A stretch of 64,000 nt of DNA from positions 400,981,630 to 401,045,629 of the forward strand of contig CM077668.1 of NCBI GenBank assembly GCA_039707655.1, given 5' to 3'. Below, in pieces: positions 11,665 through 23,015 of this stretch. Position numbers and translations under genes: made by a program. The notes under the pieces are model-generated. The model worked only from the letters and a program-made list of their open reading frames with translations, did no database searches and was not told the DNA's origin. The DNA comes from Elymus sibiricus. Taxonomy: Eukaryota > Streptophyta > Magnoliopsida > Poales > Poaceae. The first letter of the stretch is position 1; each line of letters starts with the position of its first letter.

Positions 11665-13880
11665 ATGGAAGGTATAGTAACATTTACTATATTCCCAGCG
11701 CGTATCTAAACCTCACTCCGGCAAGTCTTTTAGGCCGTAGTAGTTCTTGCATCGAGTCGCAACAGAATGCAATCGAGCGGGTATCTCTGTGATCAACTCA
11801 CAATACCAAAGAATCAGTGATTAACATGTTTAATCATAATTCCCAAGAACTATTTCTTTTGACCAGCCTTCTATACATCAATAGCTTGTATGACTTTCAT
11901 ACATGAGCTGGATATTCCAGTCTTCTCTCTTATTGCCTTTATGCTTCTAACAATTTTAACTTTTAGTATTTCTCCTACTCTCATATGAAGCACCCAACTT
12001 CAAGAGTGGTGTTAGCCCCGGACTTCCTAGGCGTGTAAGTCACACTAACACCCTTTGGACATTTCCTTTCTCTTTAAGTTGTTGTTTTATTCACCATCAT
12101 CATATGACTGGCGTTCTTCTGGATCCCTCTCTCAACAGTCAAATGCATAGTAAACACTTTACTAATAATTTGCAAAACAAACATTGCTTTGGATATCCCA
12201 TATCTTCTAGCCTTTGTTTGTATCTGAAACTAATTTTCAGTTCCATGAATATCACATAGCTATCCCAAACTTTTGAAGTTCGGGTCTCATGGAAGCAAAC
12301 GTTTTGCACTTGACCGTAACGGAATTCTAGCTTTTGGATCGAAGGACGAGAGTCACATCATCCATAGCATTAGCGGGAGAATACCGAAAGCATGCGATAG
12401 GACAAAGTCCTTCTCGGCACTTTTGAGGACAATCCTCACATTACGTTACCAACCGTAAAGGTTTAACCAGATATATAACAGCTATTCAATTTTAATAGGG
12501 AAGGTGGAAACGCGAGTCAATATTCTATAACTATTATGCAAATCACACTTAGAGTATGTTCATAATTAATTGCACTGAGAATTAAACAAGTTAATTCTAC
12601 AATGCGCTCCCACTCAAATCAATATCTCTCATAATTGATTGTGAGTGATACAAGACCCACATTTCAATTCAACGCCATTGATGGGAACATCACTGATGAC
12701 GGGAACTTCAATTGGTAGGCCAACTTGCCGATCACATCAATATGTGACTCTTGTTCATCTTTCTATGGGCGTGTTTCGAGCTCAGGACTCTCAAGCCAGA
12801 ACGTCAAGACAACCAAGTGATCTCGCTGCGAGGTCTCAACTCACCCGCCTCACAATTGTCTAATCGTTCGTACTCATGGAAACATGACGCACCCCGAAAA
12901 GATAGGTGCCGTGACGGTGCTACACTTGGGAGAACACTAAGTACTTGATATTTTAAGTGAGAGATCACCCTAATAAAAAGCGACTACCGCGCAATCAAAA
13001 GGGTGCATCATAAGGGATAAACATCTTAGGCAATTCATAATAGCATGATATGGTATAGCCCTTTCTGACGGAGAAGTCTTTTATTTCTTCGTCTTTGGCA
13101 TTCGCGTCGGTGTTCACCTTCGCGAAGATTGCCACCACCTTGTCGATGCACTAGATAATTTTGCTATCTCTATAGCTAATAAAATAAGTGCATTACTTAA
13201 GGTTGACATGCAGGTCATTAAAGTGACAATCATATGGCTCCAGCCATCATGCCGAATCGTGACACGCAGGTCATGTTAATTAATTTACATCATATAGTCA
13301 TCTCATACATAATCGAATTAATATGAGAACTGCTATACCACATCACATGCATATCCTGCAAAACCAAGTTAGACGCCTCTAATCGGTTTATGCAAAAATT
13401 TATTTTACGTGGCTTCTAAGGTTTCGAAACAAACCGAAGCTACCAACGTCCATCATCAAGTATGATTATTCAAGTCGCTAGATTAACTTTGCAGGGTGTA
13501 TGAAACACGAGATAATAAAATCTCGAGCCCCATACTGAACTTCGTCATACGCATGACCCCCGTGCAGATCATATCTGCATTGCCCTTTCGTCTGCGAAAT
13601 TTCATCTTTCTTTTAACTATGGTGGAATTCAATGAACTGTTAGCACTTCGTTGATCAATCAGGATCGCGGATTGCCAGAACTTTGAAACTCCACCATGCC
13701 GTTATCAAGATCAGAAATACGCAAATTTCAGGGAAGCAACAAGAACATCGGGTAACAGATTTCATCTGCTACCCGCACAAATAATTTTCAGTAATAGAAC
13801 TCATCTACTACAAATTATATTGTGCAACACCCATACATCTCATGTATTATAGATCGCAACCTGCATCTACGCATAGCACG
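11665..13880 (-). mobile_element. 5' internal part of copia element B, no recognisable coding
   Basis: By position this should hold the gag gene on the minus strand. I find only short broken frames and no intact zinc knuckle. I see no other feature here. Confidence 0.5.
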
Positions 13881-13894
13881 GCTCATGATGCCAC
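13881..13894 (-). other. Primer binding site of copia element B (diverged)
   Basis: Directly inside the 5' LTR the minus strand reads GTGGCATCATGAGC. The usual initiator-Met PBS of BARE-like elements is TGGTATCAGAGC, so this copy is related but altered. The position and first residues support the assignment. Confidence 0.55.
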
Positions 13895-15997
13895 TGTAGG
13901 GGAACGCAGCAGAAAACAAAAAAATTCGGTACAGCGAGCACGCCCAGGATCACTATGGAGATGCATACAAGGTTTGATCTGATCGTTACCGACTCGTAGC
14001 GCAGCGGAAGTAGAGTCGATGTTGATCGTCGGTGCAGATCCCCGCAGCTAGGATTTACAACCTCCCAACCGCGAGGATGTACTCCCTCGTCTGCTCCTCG
14101 GACAGTCCCTCGGACAGCCCTTTGGGAGGCGGTCGGACAGTCCCCCGGACGGTGTCACGGACAGCCCTTCGGGAGGCACTCACAGAAACTCAGACGGTCA
14201 CTCGGACAGCCCTTCGGGAGGCACTCTCGAACAGCCCCTTGGGAAAAAAAGATCGAACCTACGACCTCTCTACGGGGTTGCACACATACGGTGTCATCTA
14301 TCCGGTAGGGCTTCGCCGTCCAGAACTAGTTCCCACCGGAACCCAGACAGCCTTTCGCCTCTACGAAACTATTTCGCGGGGAGGGAGAGAGAAGCCAATC
14401 CATTGCATGGCACTTGTATGTGAGAAAGGACTGAGTGTGGAGAGTGCCTCTCCACCTCTATTTATAGGAAAACCCAAGGGGAAAATACCCAAAAAACCCA
14501 TCACATGGTCCTCCATAAGGGCATAAAAGGAAGGCAAGTGGAGCTCCATGGAGGAGCTCCATCTTGGCCGGCCACCCCTAGCCCCCCCCCCCCAAAGGGG
14601 GTTCCTTGGTCCCCCAATCCCTTCTAGAAGCCTTTTGGGAAAAGCCCTAAAAGGTGGCTTTCCATAAAGTAACCCAAAAGGCACTTTCACTATTCACAGA
14701 AACATTTTTCCGCGACCGTTAAATCCAAAACTATTTCTGTGGGTCTTAGAATAATTCCAGTACCCACTAAAATGATTTTGGACGCTTTCCAAAACAATTC
14801 CAGATTAGTGATTTTCATCTGCGAAAAGCAACCAAAACGGTTCCAGCAGCTCCGGAACATTTACGGTTTTTATCCCGAAAAAATCCCAGAAGTTTCCAGA
14901 ACAATTCTGGCACCCTCTAAGAATTTCCAGGCGTGTGCCGAAACCATTTTGACTTAATGGTATACTCCGAAACAACCTTTCGGTTTTACCGAAACTATTC
15001 CGGTGTTCTCTCTCCGGAACTCTTCCGTTGTCTCCGAAACTTTTCCGGTGACTTTCTCTCAGACTCCCTGTCTAGTATTCAGCAGATAGATGACCCTTAA
15101 GCGTGGGACCCTATAGGTTCGGTGAAGTATAGACATGACCGGAACTCTTTCCGATCAATGATCAACATCGGAGCCGTGGACACCCATATTGACCCCTATA
15201 CCCACACGAATAAATATTCGAGTGAACCTCCTGTTGCCGTGTGCTATTCCTGTTGCTTCGCGATATGTTACAAATACCCGAGGTGAGATTTATCGGCATC
15301 CCCGTGGATCAACACTTGTCCACTCTGACAGTTACCTCGTTACCGGTTTTGTTCTCTTTTCTCGTTCCCGCGTTCCGGTATCCCTGTGATCAAATCACGA
15401 TGTGTCTGGCCAGACGATGATGGATACCATAACACCGAGAGGGCCCAGAGATATCTCTCCATCGTCGGAGGAGCAAATCCCAATCTTGAGCTATCAAGTC
15501 CCGTGACATACTTTTCCATGAACCCGTAAGCCGCCGTAATAGCCACCCATTTACGGATGACGTTTAACAAACCCCAAAGTTCATGAAGCAAGCATGAAGA
15601 AACTTGATACTCTCATGGTCTAAGGAATTATGCAAACATTAACTTTCTCTGTGTTATTAACCATTAACTTGTGACGAATGTATCTCATAGCATAACAACA
15701 ATCGGGTCGATTCAACACAAGTGTTCTCCTAACATTGTGCTCCCAAAGTTGCCGGCATAGCCATGCCCATGATCAGGAAAATAGAACCATCATGCAACAC
15801 TTGAGCTAGTCTTAGAGGCCAGACTAGGAATACATTTTACCCTTTATTATTCCACACGTGCATATGAGTCTTCCTTCGAGCCTCGTGTTATTGCAGACTC
15901 GAGAACCATAGCAGTTATAGCACGGAATACAAACTTAATTACGAACATGGGGATAAATAATAACATTTATTATTGCCTCTAGGGCATATCTCCTACA
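13895..15997 (-). mobile_element. 5' LTR of copia element B
   Basis: This 2,103-bp partner of 6489-8589 has the same ends and the same internal repeats, with scattered substitutions and small indels (for example in the C-run near 14580). The pair indicates one integration event that is not extremely recent. Confidence 0.88.
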
Positions 15998-16002
15998 TTC
16001 TG

Positions 16003-16388
16003 AATATATAAGATTTTTCAGCGTTGGAATCACGCAAAGAGGTGCCACAGGGGGCCCACGAGGCACCAGGGCGCGCCTGGGGGGTGGCGCGCCCAGGTGG
16101 CTTGTGGGGCCCCTGTGGCTCTTCTGCTGCTCCCCCGATGCTTCCTGGGTCTGTTTCCTTCCAGAAAAAATCGTCAAAAAGTGTCGCTGCTTTTGGACTT
16201 CATTTGATATGGATTTTCTGGAAAACCAAAAACAAGCAGAAAACAGCAACTGGCACTGGGCACTAGGTCAATATGTTAGTCCATAAAAATCATATAAAAG
16301 TCATATAAAAGTGCACCAAAATCATACAAAACTATAATAAACATGACATGAATACTTCATAAATTATAGATACGTTGGAGACATATCA
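16003..16388 (-). mobile_element. 5' LTR of element A, second segment
   Basis: The A LTR resumes after the second copy of TTCTG (15998-16002) and ends in ACATATCA. The following gtgat (16389-16393) is the expected right TSD of A; its partner lies left of the window. Confidence 0.85.
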
Positions 16389-16734
16389 GTGATTCTGAGT
16401 CCAGTTAGGTACATTAATATGATGGCGTCGAAAGTATTCTGCTACGCACGGAAGTGACGCATAGCGGCATAGGTGATGTTCTATCACATTGCTCAGTGGG
16501 TACCTAAGGTCAGATAATTAATTTAATCAGTAATTGTGTTTGTATTCCTTCGGATGCTGGTTTGAAGAAATATTTTACGTAGTTCTGTGGATGGGTAATG
16601 AGCATCAGATGATGTCTGATGTGTTGCTTCCAGAGACTGAAAGCATTCAGTTGCTGGAGTTCAGATGGAAGCATTCTATGGAGGGAATCACGCTGAAGCA
16701 GAGTCAAATTTCAATCTACTCGAGACACATTTGC
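16389..16734. other. Low-copy flank between element A and the LINE, no gene recognised
   Basis: This 346-bp stretch matches no LTR in the window. It is the target DNA of the LINE, because its last 16 bases are duplicated at 22286-22301. I see no coding evidence. Confidence 0.5.
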
Positions 16735-16750
16735 AACTGCCAACTGAACA
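16735..16750 (+). repeat. Left target-site duplication of the LINE
   Basis: aactgccaactgaaca is repeated exactly at 22286-22301, immediately after the poly(A) tail. A 16-bp TSD is typical for target-primed reverse transcription. Confidence 0.9.
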
Positions 16751-18360
16751 TTCTTTGGTACAAACCTTACCCTGCTGCTCAATTCTGGGGCAGTGCTGGG
16801 AATGGGCTAGGGTTCTTTCATATTGAAGCTGGAGAAAAAAGCAACAGTGATTAGCTCAATTTTGGCAATGTTGGCCTAGTTGTCATTGAAGAGGGTGAGA
16901 TTTTTGCTGAGGAGCTTGGTGCCTGCTTCACTAGTATGTGGAAGACTAATTGGCCTTGGCAAATCAGATCTTATAATGAGCACCAATACCTTGTCAGATT
17001 CCCACCCAACAAGAAAATTACTGATTTAGTAGCTTATGACTCCATCAACCTCAAGAAGAAGGGGGTCACTATTTCCTTTAAGAATTGGCATGGTGATTTG
17101 CCTGCTTATGATTATCTGACTGAGGTTTGGGTTGATATTGTTGGTCTGCCTCCTGTTTGGTATTCTTGGTCAGTGATAGCTCAGATCACTGCTACTCTGG
17201 GTGTTATCACCAATGTAGATTGGCATGTTATCTTCAGAAGCTTTTATGAGGTTGTGAGAGTTCAAGTTGCTGTCAGAGACCTTGCCCTGATCCCTAGAGA
17301 CAGACTGTTTGAGATCCAACAGGAACTTTTTCTTATTACTTTTAAAGTAGAAGAGGATGCCCCTGTGATATCTGATAACCCATCTAACCATTCTGATCCT
17401 AAGGATGATGAAGATGACAGTAGCAAGAAACAGGGGGGTGGGGATGATGATAGCAATGATGACCTGTTGGGAGAGGAGATGGAACATGATCTGGACACTA
17501 GCAGGAAGAACTCCAACCCCAGCCCCAGACCTAGACCTGCCTCTGCTCCTGGGGGTTCTAGAAACAGAACTTACACCTCTGCTTTTTCTGTGGCATCCTC
17601 TAAAAATGCTGTGGAAAATACCAACCCTCCGGAGAGATCTGTTTTCCTCAAGATCCAAGATGCTCCCTTGACCAAAAGCTATCTCCAAGCTGTCAAAAGA
17701 ACTCTTGTGGAGAATTTGGGTACTATCCTGCTTCCAGAGTTTGATGCTGCTGTGAACAAAGGGGCTACTCTCAATGAATGTTCTGCTACTTCCCAGGAGG
17801 CTCTGATTCCTTGCCCAGTTCCCACCACTAAGGGCAATAGAGCTGGTGGTGGTAAATGGGGCCCTGTTATTTCCACTAGGATGAGCAACAGGATTAAGAG
17901 GGATGGCAAACCTTCTTTGGTCAAAGCCCAGGAAATCAAGCAGGTGAAGAATTTGGAAATCCCCAGAGGTAACAAATCTAAGGCCTTCCAAAATTCTTTT
18001 GCCTGCCTTGATAATGACATTCATGCCACTAATGCTAGTAAAGCTGGCATTTCTCTGGGCAAAAATGCTACTCAAGTTACTCATAATATTGAAGTTATTA
18101 AAAAACTTGAAATAGAAAGGTTAGGAAAATTTAAACAGGATAATCCTGATATTTTTCTACCTGATGACATTGATGTCACCAAGGAGGACTACTCTACTTT
18201 AGATCCTTCTTCTACTTCTAGTTCTACTTTTGACACTTACATGGACCAGAGGCCTGATCCAAATATGGATGAGGACACTGGTGGTACCTCCCCTTGGATC
18301 AAGGTTACCAGCCAGAGGTATAAAAAGTGTCAAGCTAAATTACTTTCTAGATTCCAATGA
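16751..18360 (+). pseudogene. LINE ORF1 (RNA-binding protein), N-truncated with one in-frame stop
   Basis: The frame is open from the truncation point to 16851, meets TAG at 16852-16854, then continues in the same frame to 18360 (474 residues from the ATG at 16936). The part around the stop (FWGSAGNGLGFFHIEA before, then GLVVIEEGEI and WPWQIR) matches the plant LINE ORF1 region that follows the CCHC zinc knuckle; the knuckle itself was lost with the 5' end. Residues 1-150 of the 474-residue part resemble the DUF4283-like domain. Next come a low-complexity acidic stretch (DDEDDSS, GGGDDDSNDD) and a basic, Pro/Ser-rich linker. It should bind element RNA. The single stop looks like a point mutation, probably of a Trp codon. 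Confidence 0.8.
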
Positions 18361-21300
18361 TAGGTTTATTTTGGAATGTTAGGGGCCTAAATGGGTCCCA
18401 CAAAATCACTAAAGTGCAAGAACTCATTAGAGCTCATTGCCTTGATTTCATTTGTCTGTCTGAAACCAAGAAAACTGAGTTCACTATCCCTCAACTAGAG
18501 GCTATTGACTCTAGATATGGTTTTGAGTGGCACTGGCTCCCTGCCAAAAACACAGCTGGTGGCATCTTGGTGGGAGTCAAAAGAGACTTATTTGATACTA
18601 TTACTTATGATGTTCATACTTTTGGTATTTCTTGTTTGCTGAAAAGCAAGAGTAATAACTCTGTTTGGAGGCTGATATCTGTTTATGGATCTTCTTATGA
18701 TAATTTGAAGCTAGACTTTATAAATGAGTTGCATAACCTTCTATCTAGTTGGGCTGGTCCCACCATAATAGGGGGTGATTTTAATCTCATTAGAACTGCT
18801 GAGGAGAAAAACACAGGTTTAATTAATCAACATTGGGCAGATCTTTTCAATGACTGGGTTAATAAATTTGGTCTCATTGAGATTAAAAATGCTGGTAGAA
18901 AATTTACTTGGGCTAATAATCAAGATAACCTAGTCATGGCTGCTCTTGATAGGGTCTTTATTTCTGCTGACTGGGAAAGACTCTTTCCTACTTGTCAGGT
19001 TAAAGCCCTACCCAGAATTGGGAGTGATCACACTCCTCTTATTTTGAATACTGAGGCTATTCCCATTCCTAGGAATAAAGCTTTCAGATTTGAGAAATGG
19101 TGGTTGGAGGTGCCTAGCTTTGATGAGGTAGTTCACAAAGCTTGGAACACTGACTGCCATTTCACCACTGCTATAGATATTTGGCAGTTTAAGATTAGGA
19201 ATACTAGAAAAGCTACTAAGGGGTGGAGCTTCAACTATGAAGCCTCACAGAATAAGGTTAAACAATCCTTGGTTGCTGAGTATAATTGTTTAGATATTCT
19301 TGTTGAATCTCAACCTCTTTCTCCTGTTTCTAAAGCTAGAGTTAAAGAAATTCAAGGTGAGCTAAATGATATATGGAAGAAGGAGGAAATTAAAGCCAGG
19401 CAGAGGGCAAGAGAGAGAAACATCATGGAAGGTGATCTTAACTCTGATTATTTCAAAGCATTGGCTAACCAGAAGAGGAGGAAGAAACACATTGCTGTGC
19501 TGGAAACTGACGATGGCCCAGTAGAGAGTACTGAAGGTATTATTGCTAGTGCAGTTAAATACTATAAGAGCTTGTTTGGTTATTCCCCTGCTATTAATTT
19601 GAATCTATTAGATGATTTTTGGGATCAGTCCAGTCTGGCTACTGCACAGCATATTGATATTCTGGAAAAACCTTTTTCAGAAGAGGAAATCAAAAATGCG
19701 GTTTTTGGCTCTTATGCTGAGGGTGCCCCTGGACCTGATGGATTCACTTTTTTGTTTTACCAACATTTCTGGGATCTCATTAAGAGTGCCCTGTTTGCAC
19801 TGTTTAGGGACTGGGAGAAGGGTGAGCTGGACCTTTATAGGCTCAATTTCTCCCTGCTGACCTTAGTTCCTAAAGAACCTAATGCTGTTTCCTTAGACAG
19901 ATTTAGGCCTCTGGCTATGATCAACTGTAGTTTCAAGATCTTTGCCAAGTGTGCTGCTAATAAATTTGGTCCAGTGTGTAATGACTTAATTTCCCCTAAT
20001 CAGACTGCCTTTATAAAAGGCGGGTTTATTTTGGAAAGTATTGTAGCTGCCCATGAAGTGATTCATGTTGTGGCTAGCAATCACCTTTCTGGTTTTTGTT
20101 TCAAATTAGATTATGAGAAAGCCTATGATATGGTTAATAGAGAATTCCTTTTGGACATGCTTAGAAGGAGAGGGTTTGGTCCTAGGTGGATGCATAAATT
20201 AGAAACCTTACTCCATGATGGCTCTATTGGGGTCAGGATAAATGACACCAATAGTGAATTTTTTATAGCATGCAAGGGTGTGAGACAGAGTGACCCTGCT
20301 TCCCCATTACTTTTTAATCTTGATGCTGATGTATTCACTAGAATACTGGTTAGAGCTGCTAATCAGCAAATGATTGCTGGTGTGTTTCCCCCCTCTAACC
20401 CTGCTGGTGTCATAAGCATGCAATATGCTGATGATACTTTGCTGTTCCTTGATAATAATCTAGAGCATGCTAGAAACCTTAAATGGTTGCTTTCTTGCTA
20501 TGAACAACTATCTGGTATGAGGATCAACTTTCATAAGTGTGATTTGGTCCCTATCAATATAGATAGAGATAATGCTGTTAAATTTGCCCAAATACTGAGC
20601 TGTAAGTTGAGTGCTTTCCCCATTAAGTACCTTGGATCCCCTCTTCATTTTAATAAGCTTAGAAGAGAGGACCTTCAACCTATGGTTGATAAAGTCATTA
20701 AGAGAGCTGCTGGGTGGAGGGGTAGGCTCTTGTCCTTTGGTAAGAGGCTGATTTTAGTGCAAGCTTGCCTGGCCAGCATTCCCTCTTATTTAATGAGCTA
20801 CATTAAATTCCCTAAATGGGCTATTAAGTTCATCAACTCTCAGTTAGCCCATTGTTTTTGGGATGACTATGATGGTCATCATAAGTATCACTTGGCTAAC
20901 TGGGGGGCTCTGTCCTTGAAGAAGGAGTATGGAGGTTTGGGCATAACTGACCTCTCTGATATGAACCTATGCCTATTAGCTTCTTGGGTTAGTAGATACC
21001 ATAGGGATGAAGGTAAGATCTGGAAAAGCATCATTGATGCTAAGTACAACACCCAATCCCCTAACATCTTCACTTGCCCCACTTTGGGGGCCTCTCCCTT
21101 TTGGAAAGGGGTTCTTTGGGCTGCCCAAGCAGCTAAGTTTGGGTATTCATGGAACATTGGTAATGGAAACAGAGTGAGATTTTGGGAGGATCATTGGTTT
21201 GGTTCTGCCCCCCTGGCAACTCTGTATTGGGACCTTTATATACTTGCCAATGAGCATGATATTACTATAAATAGAGTGTGGGGTGGCTCTAACCTGAAAA

Positions 21301-21707
21301 TTACTTTCAGGAGATGTTTTACAGATGAGCTCCTATCTCTCTGGTTTGAACTGCTGGAGATTGCTAATTCTATCATGTACACTGATGTAGAAGACTCCCT
21401 AGTCTGGAATCTGAATTCCAGTGGAGTATGCACTGTTAAATCTTTCTACAAAGTTGTTAATTTTAGGGGGGTACTTCCTAAAAATACCCCTGCAGTGTGG
21501 TCCATCAATATACCTGCTAGAATTCATATTTTTCTTTGGTTGATGGTTAACAACAAGATTTTGACTAGGGATAATTTGAGCAAGAGACAAAGTATCCCTG
21601 ACACCACTTGTCCATTTTGCACAAAAGCTGAATCTTGTCATCATTTGTTTTTTGGTTGTGACATTGCTGTTGAATTCTGGAGTCATATCCAGTATATCTG
21701 GCTATAG
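18357..21707 (+). pseudogene. LINE ORF2: endonuclease-reverse transcriptase, frameshifted near the C-terminus
   Basis: The 1,116-residue frame starts at ATGA, overlapping the ORF1 stop by four bases. Residues 1-230 are an apurinic-type endonuclease: Asn7, SETK (Glu36), GGDFN (Asp141, Asn143) and SDH (Asp224, His225) are all present. The reverse transcriptase spans roughly 430-770, with a [10 protein letters not shown] block near 582-591, [13 protein letters not shown], and the catalytic YADD at about 690. Cys/His spacing typical of zf-RVT is near 1085-1105. Translation stops at 21705-21707, but the adjacent frame (21708-22005) continues with an AIWNTRNDLAFN tail usual in plant LINEs, so a small indel near 21700 has clipped about 100 residues. 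Catalytic residues look intact. The family motif GVRQGDPLSP is changed to [10 protein letters not shown]. Confidence 0.88.
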
Positions 21708-22005
21708 AGGTATAGCTAATATGCTATCCTTCTCTGACTGTTGGACTGGAGGATATAAAATGGCTGCTATTAACATTATACATGCAGCTGGCCTCTGGGC
21801 CATCTGGAATACCAGAAATGATTTAGCTTTCAACCGCGCTAAGTGGTCTGGCATGCAGGTTCTCTGGCGCAAAACTGCCTTGTACGCTGCTCTGTGGGAA
21901 CCGCTGTCCTCAGATCATGCTAAAGAACACCTTCAAGCAATGGTGCAAAAGCTGGAGATTCTGATGAAAGCACCTCCGCCATTGATTTGGCCAGATCCAG
22001 GCTGA
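21708..22005 (+). pseudogene. Displaced C-terminal tail of LINE ORF2
   Basis: This stretch is open in a different frame from ORF2 (start track at 21652). It contains GLWAIWNTRNDLAFNRAKW, the normal end of plant LINE ORF2 proteins. It belongs to ORF2 and was separated by the indel near 21700. Confidence 0.75.
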
Positions 22006-22285
22006 GGAGTGTTGGCCGTCTTCCCCTTTAGATCTTTGTATGTTAGGAGGGAGAGTTAAATTCTGTAATGGAGATCTAGCACTAGCTTGAGCTTGAATGT
22101 TCTGCTTGCGTTCTGTGCTGTAATAGCTAGATCTGCTGCCTTTGTGGCGTTCCTAGACCTTTTTACCTCTTTGAACTAGCGTTTTACCTTTGAGTCTGTA
22201 GTTGGAGTCTGTCCTGTAAACATTTGGTTTCTTTTGCAATGCAAATGGAGCCGGGGCTATGCCCTATTCCTCTAAAAAAAAAAAA
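22006..22285 (+). other. 3' UTR and poly(A) tail of the LINE
   Basis: About 265 bp of GT-rich untranslated sequence ends cctattcctct followed by the A run. The tail is joined to the right TSD copy (22286-22301). Confidence 0.8.
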
Positions 22286-22301
22286 AACTGCCAACTGAAC
22301 A

Positions 22302-23015
22302 ATGTCCAGATGTCCTGCTTGTTGCATGTTACAACTTGAACAATGTCCAAATCCCTGGTGTTGAATTTGAGCAACTTGCATGCTGTCTAAACCATTTAGA
22401 TTCTAACATGAAGCAACTATTACAGCAAACCATTTGCAATAATAGTTTAACCCAGAGAAAAACACATTTGTAAGCACCACCTTCCTGCCTCTTCTCTGGC
22501 AGCACAGCTCAACTCATCTTTCAGTATGAACAATAGCTAACAGTCTAACAAACAAACGGTGTGTGATAATGCCCGCCCTCAAGGACACTCCTAACTCACT
22601 GTGGCGTAGCGAGCCTGTGCAACGACGCACGCCGCCAACCGCTAATGCATACCGAGTTGATTCATGCTAACTATGACAACTTTGCAGCATAAATAAAATT
22701 GCAGTTGGACAAACCAGAAAGACCATATATACTACTCCACCAGAGTACTAGATAGCCCTGCACACAATTGACTACAAGGTAAAACCAAAAACAAGGGGAG
22801 GACGGAACAGAGTAGAAGAAAATATTGGTACAAACATTTTATCCAATTCAATCTGTTTCTCCCACCAGCAATCCAGCCACATAAGACTTCTTAGCACTAA
22901 CAACCTCATCATGTAACACCACATCCAGAAAGCATGCCAAGAGAAATGCAGGTTTTTTAGTTGAAGAACTAGCAGTCATGCAGTACAAGAGGCACGGCTT
23001 GGTGCTATTAACTAA
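22302..23015 (-). other. 3' flank of F-box locus 1
   Basis: This low-copy DNA lies downstream of the minus-strand F-box gene. It is homologous to 36170-36785 (locus 2) and 61600-62480 (locus 3), for example at cagttggacaaaccagaaag (22702, 36463 and 62041). It lacks the Stowaway MITE present in locus 3 and so provides the empty site. No coding region is seen; part will be the 3' UTR. Confidence 0.65.

Larger units (their letters stand above)
6489..15997 (-). mobile_element. Complete copia element B (BARE/Angela-like), inserted in the LTR of A
   Basis: B is 9.5 kb long with LTRs at 6489-8589 and 13895-15997, each starting TGTAGG and ending CTACA on the plus strand. It is flanked by the 5-bp duplication TTCTG (6484-6488 and 15998-16002). 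Removing B and one TTCTG restores the A LTR exactly as it appears uninterrupted at 43781-43800. Orientation is minus: the polypurine tract lies beside 8589 and the primer site beside 13895. The pol region is recognisable as copia type but full of stops and shifts, so the element is defective. Family assignment rests on LTR ends and pol wording and is tentative. Confidence 0.9.
16751..22285 (+). mobile_element. Plant LINE (L1-like), 5' truncated, with poly(A) tail and 16-bp TSD
   Basis: A 5.5-kb non-LTR retrotransposon in plus orientation. The left end is an abrupt truncation inside ORF1; the right end is a short 3' UTR and a run of about 14 A's (22274-22287, overlapping the TSD by two). ORF1 and ORF2 are nearly intact: one in-frame TAG in ORF1 and one frameshift near the end of ORF2 are the visible lesions. 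It sits about 700 bp downstream of the F-box gene. Because ORF2 is so well preserved the insertion seems fairly young. Confidence 0.92.

Noticed and set aside
17170..18084. 304-residue minus-strand frame opposite LINE ORF1
   Set aside because: Shadow of a real plus-strand ORF; no domain.
16936..21707. ORF1-ORF2 pair considered as a new two-gene host operon
   Set aside because: Endonuclease, YADD reverse transcriptase, poly(A) tail and TSD identify a LINE.
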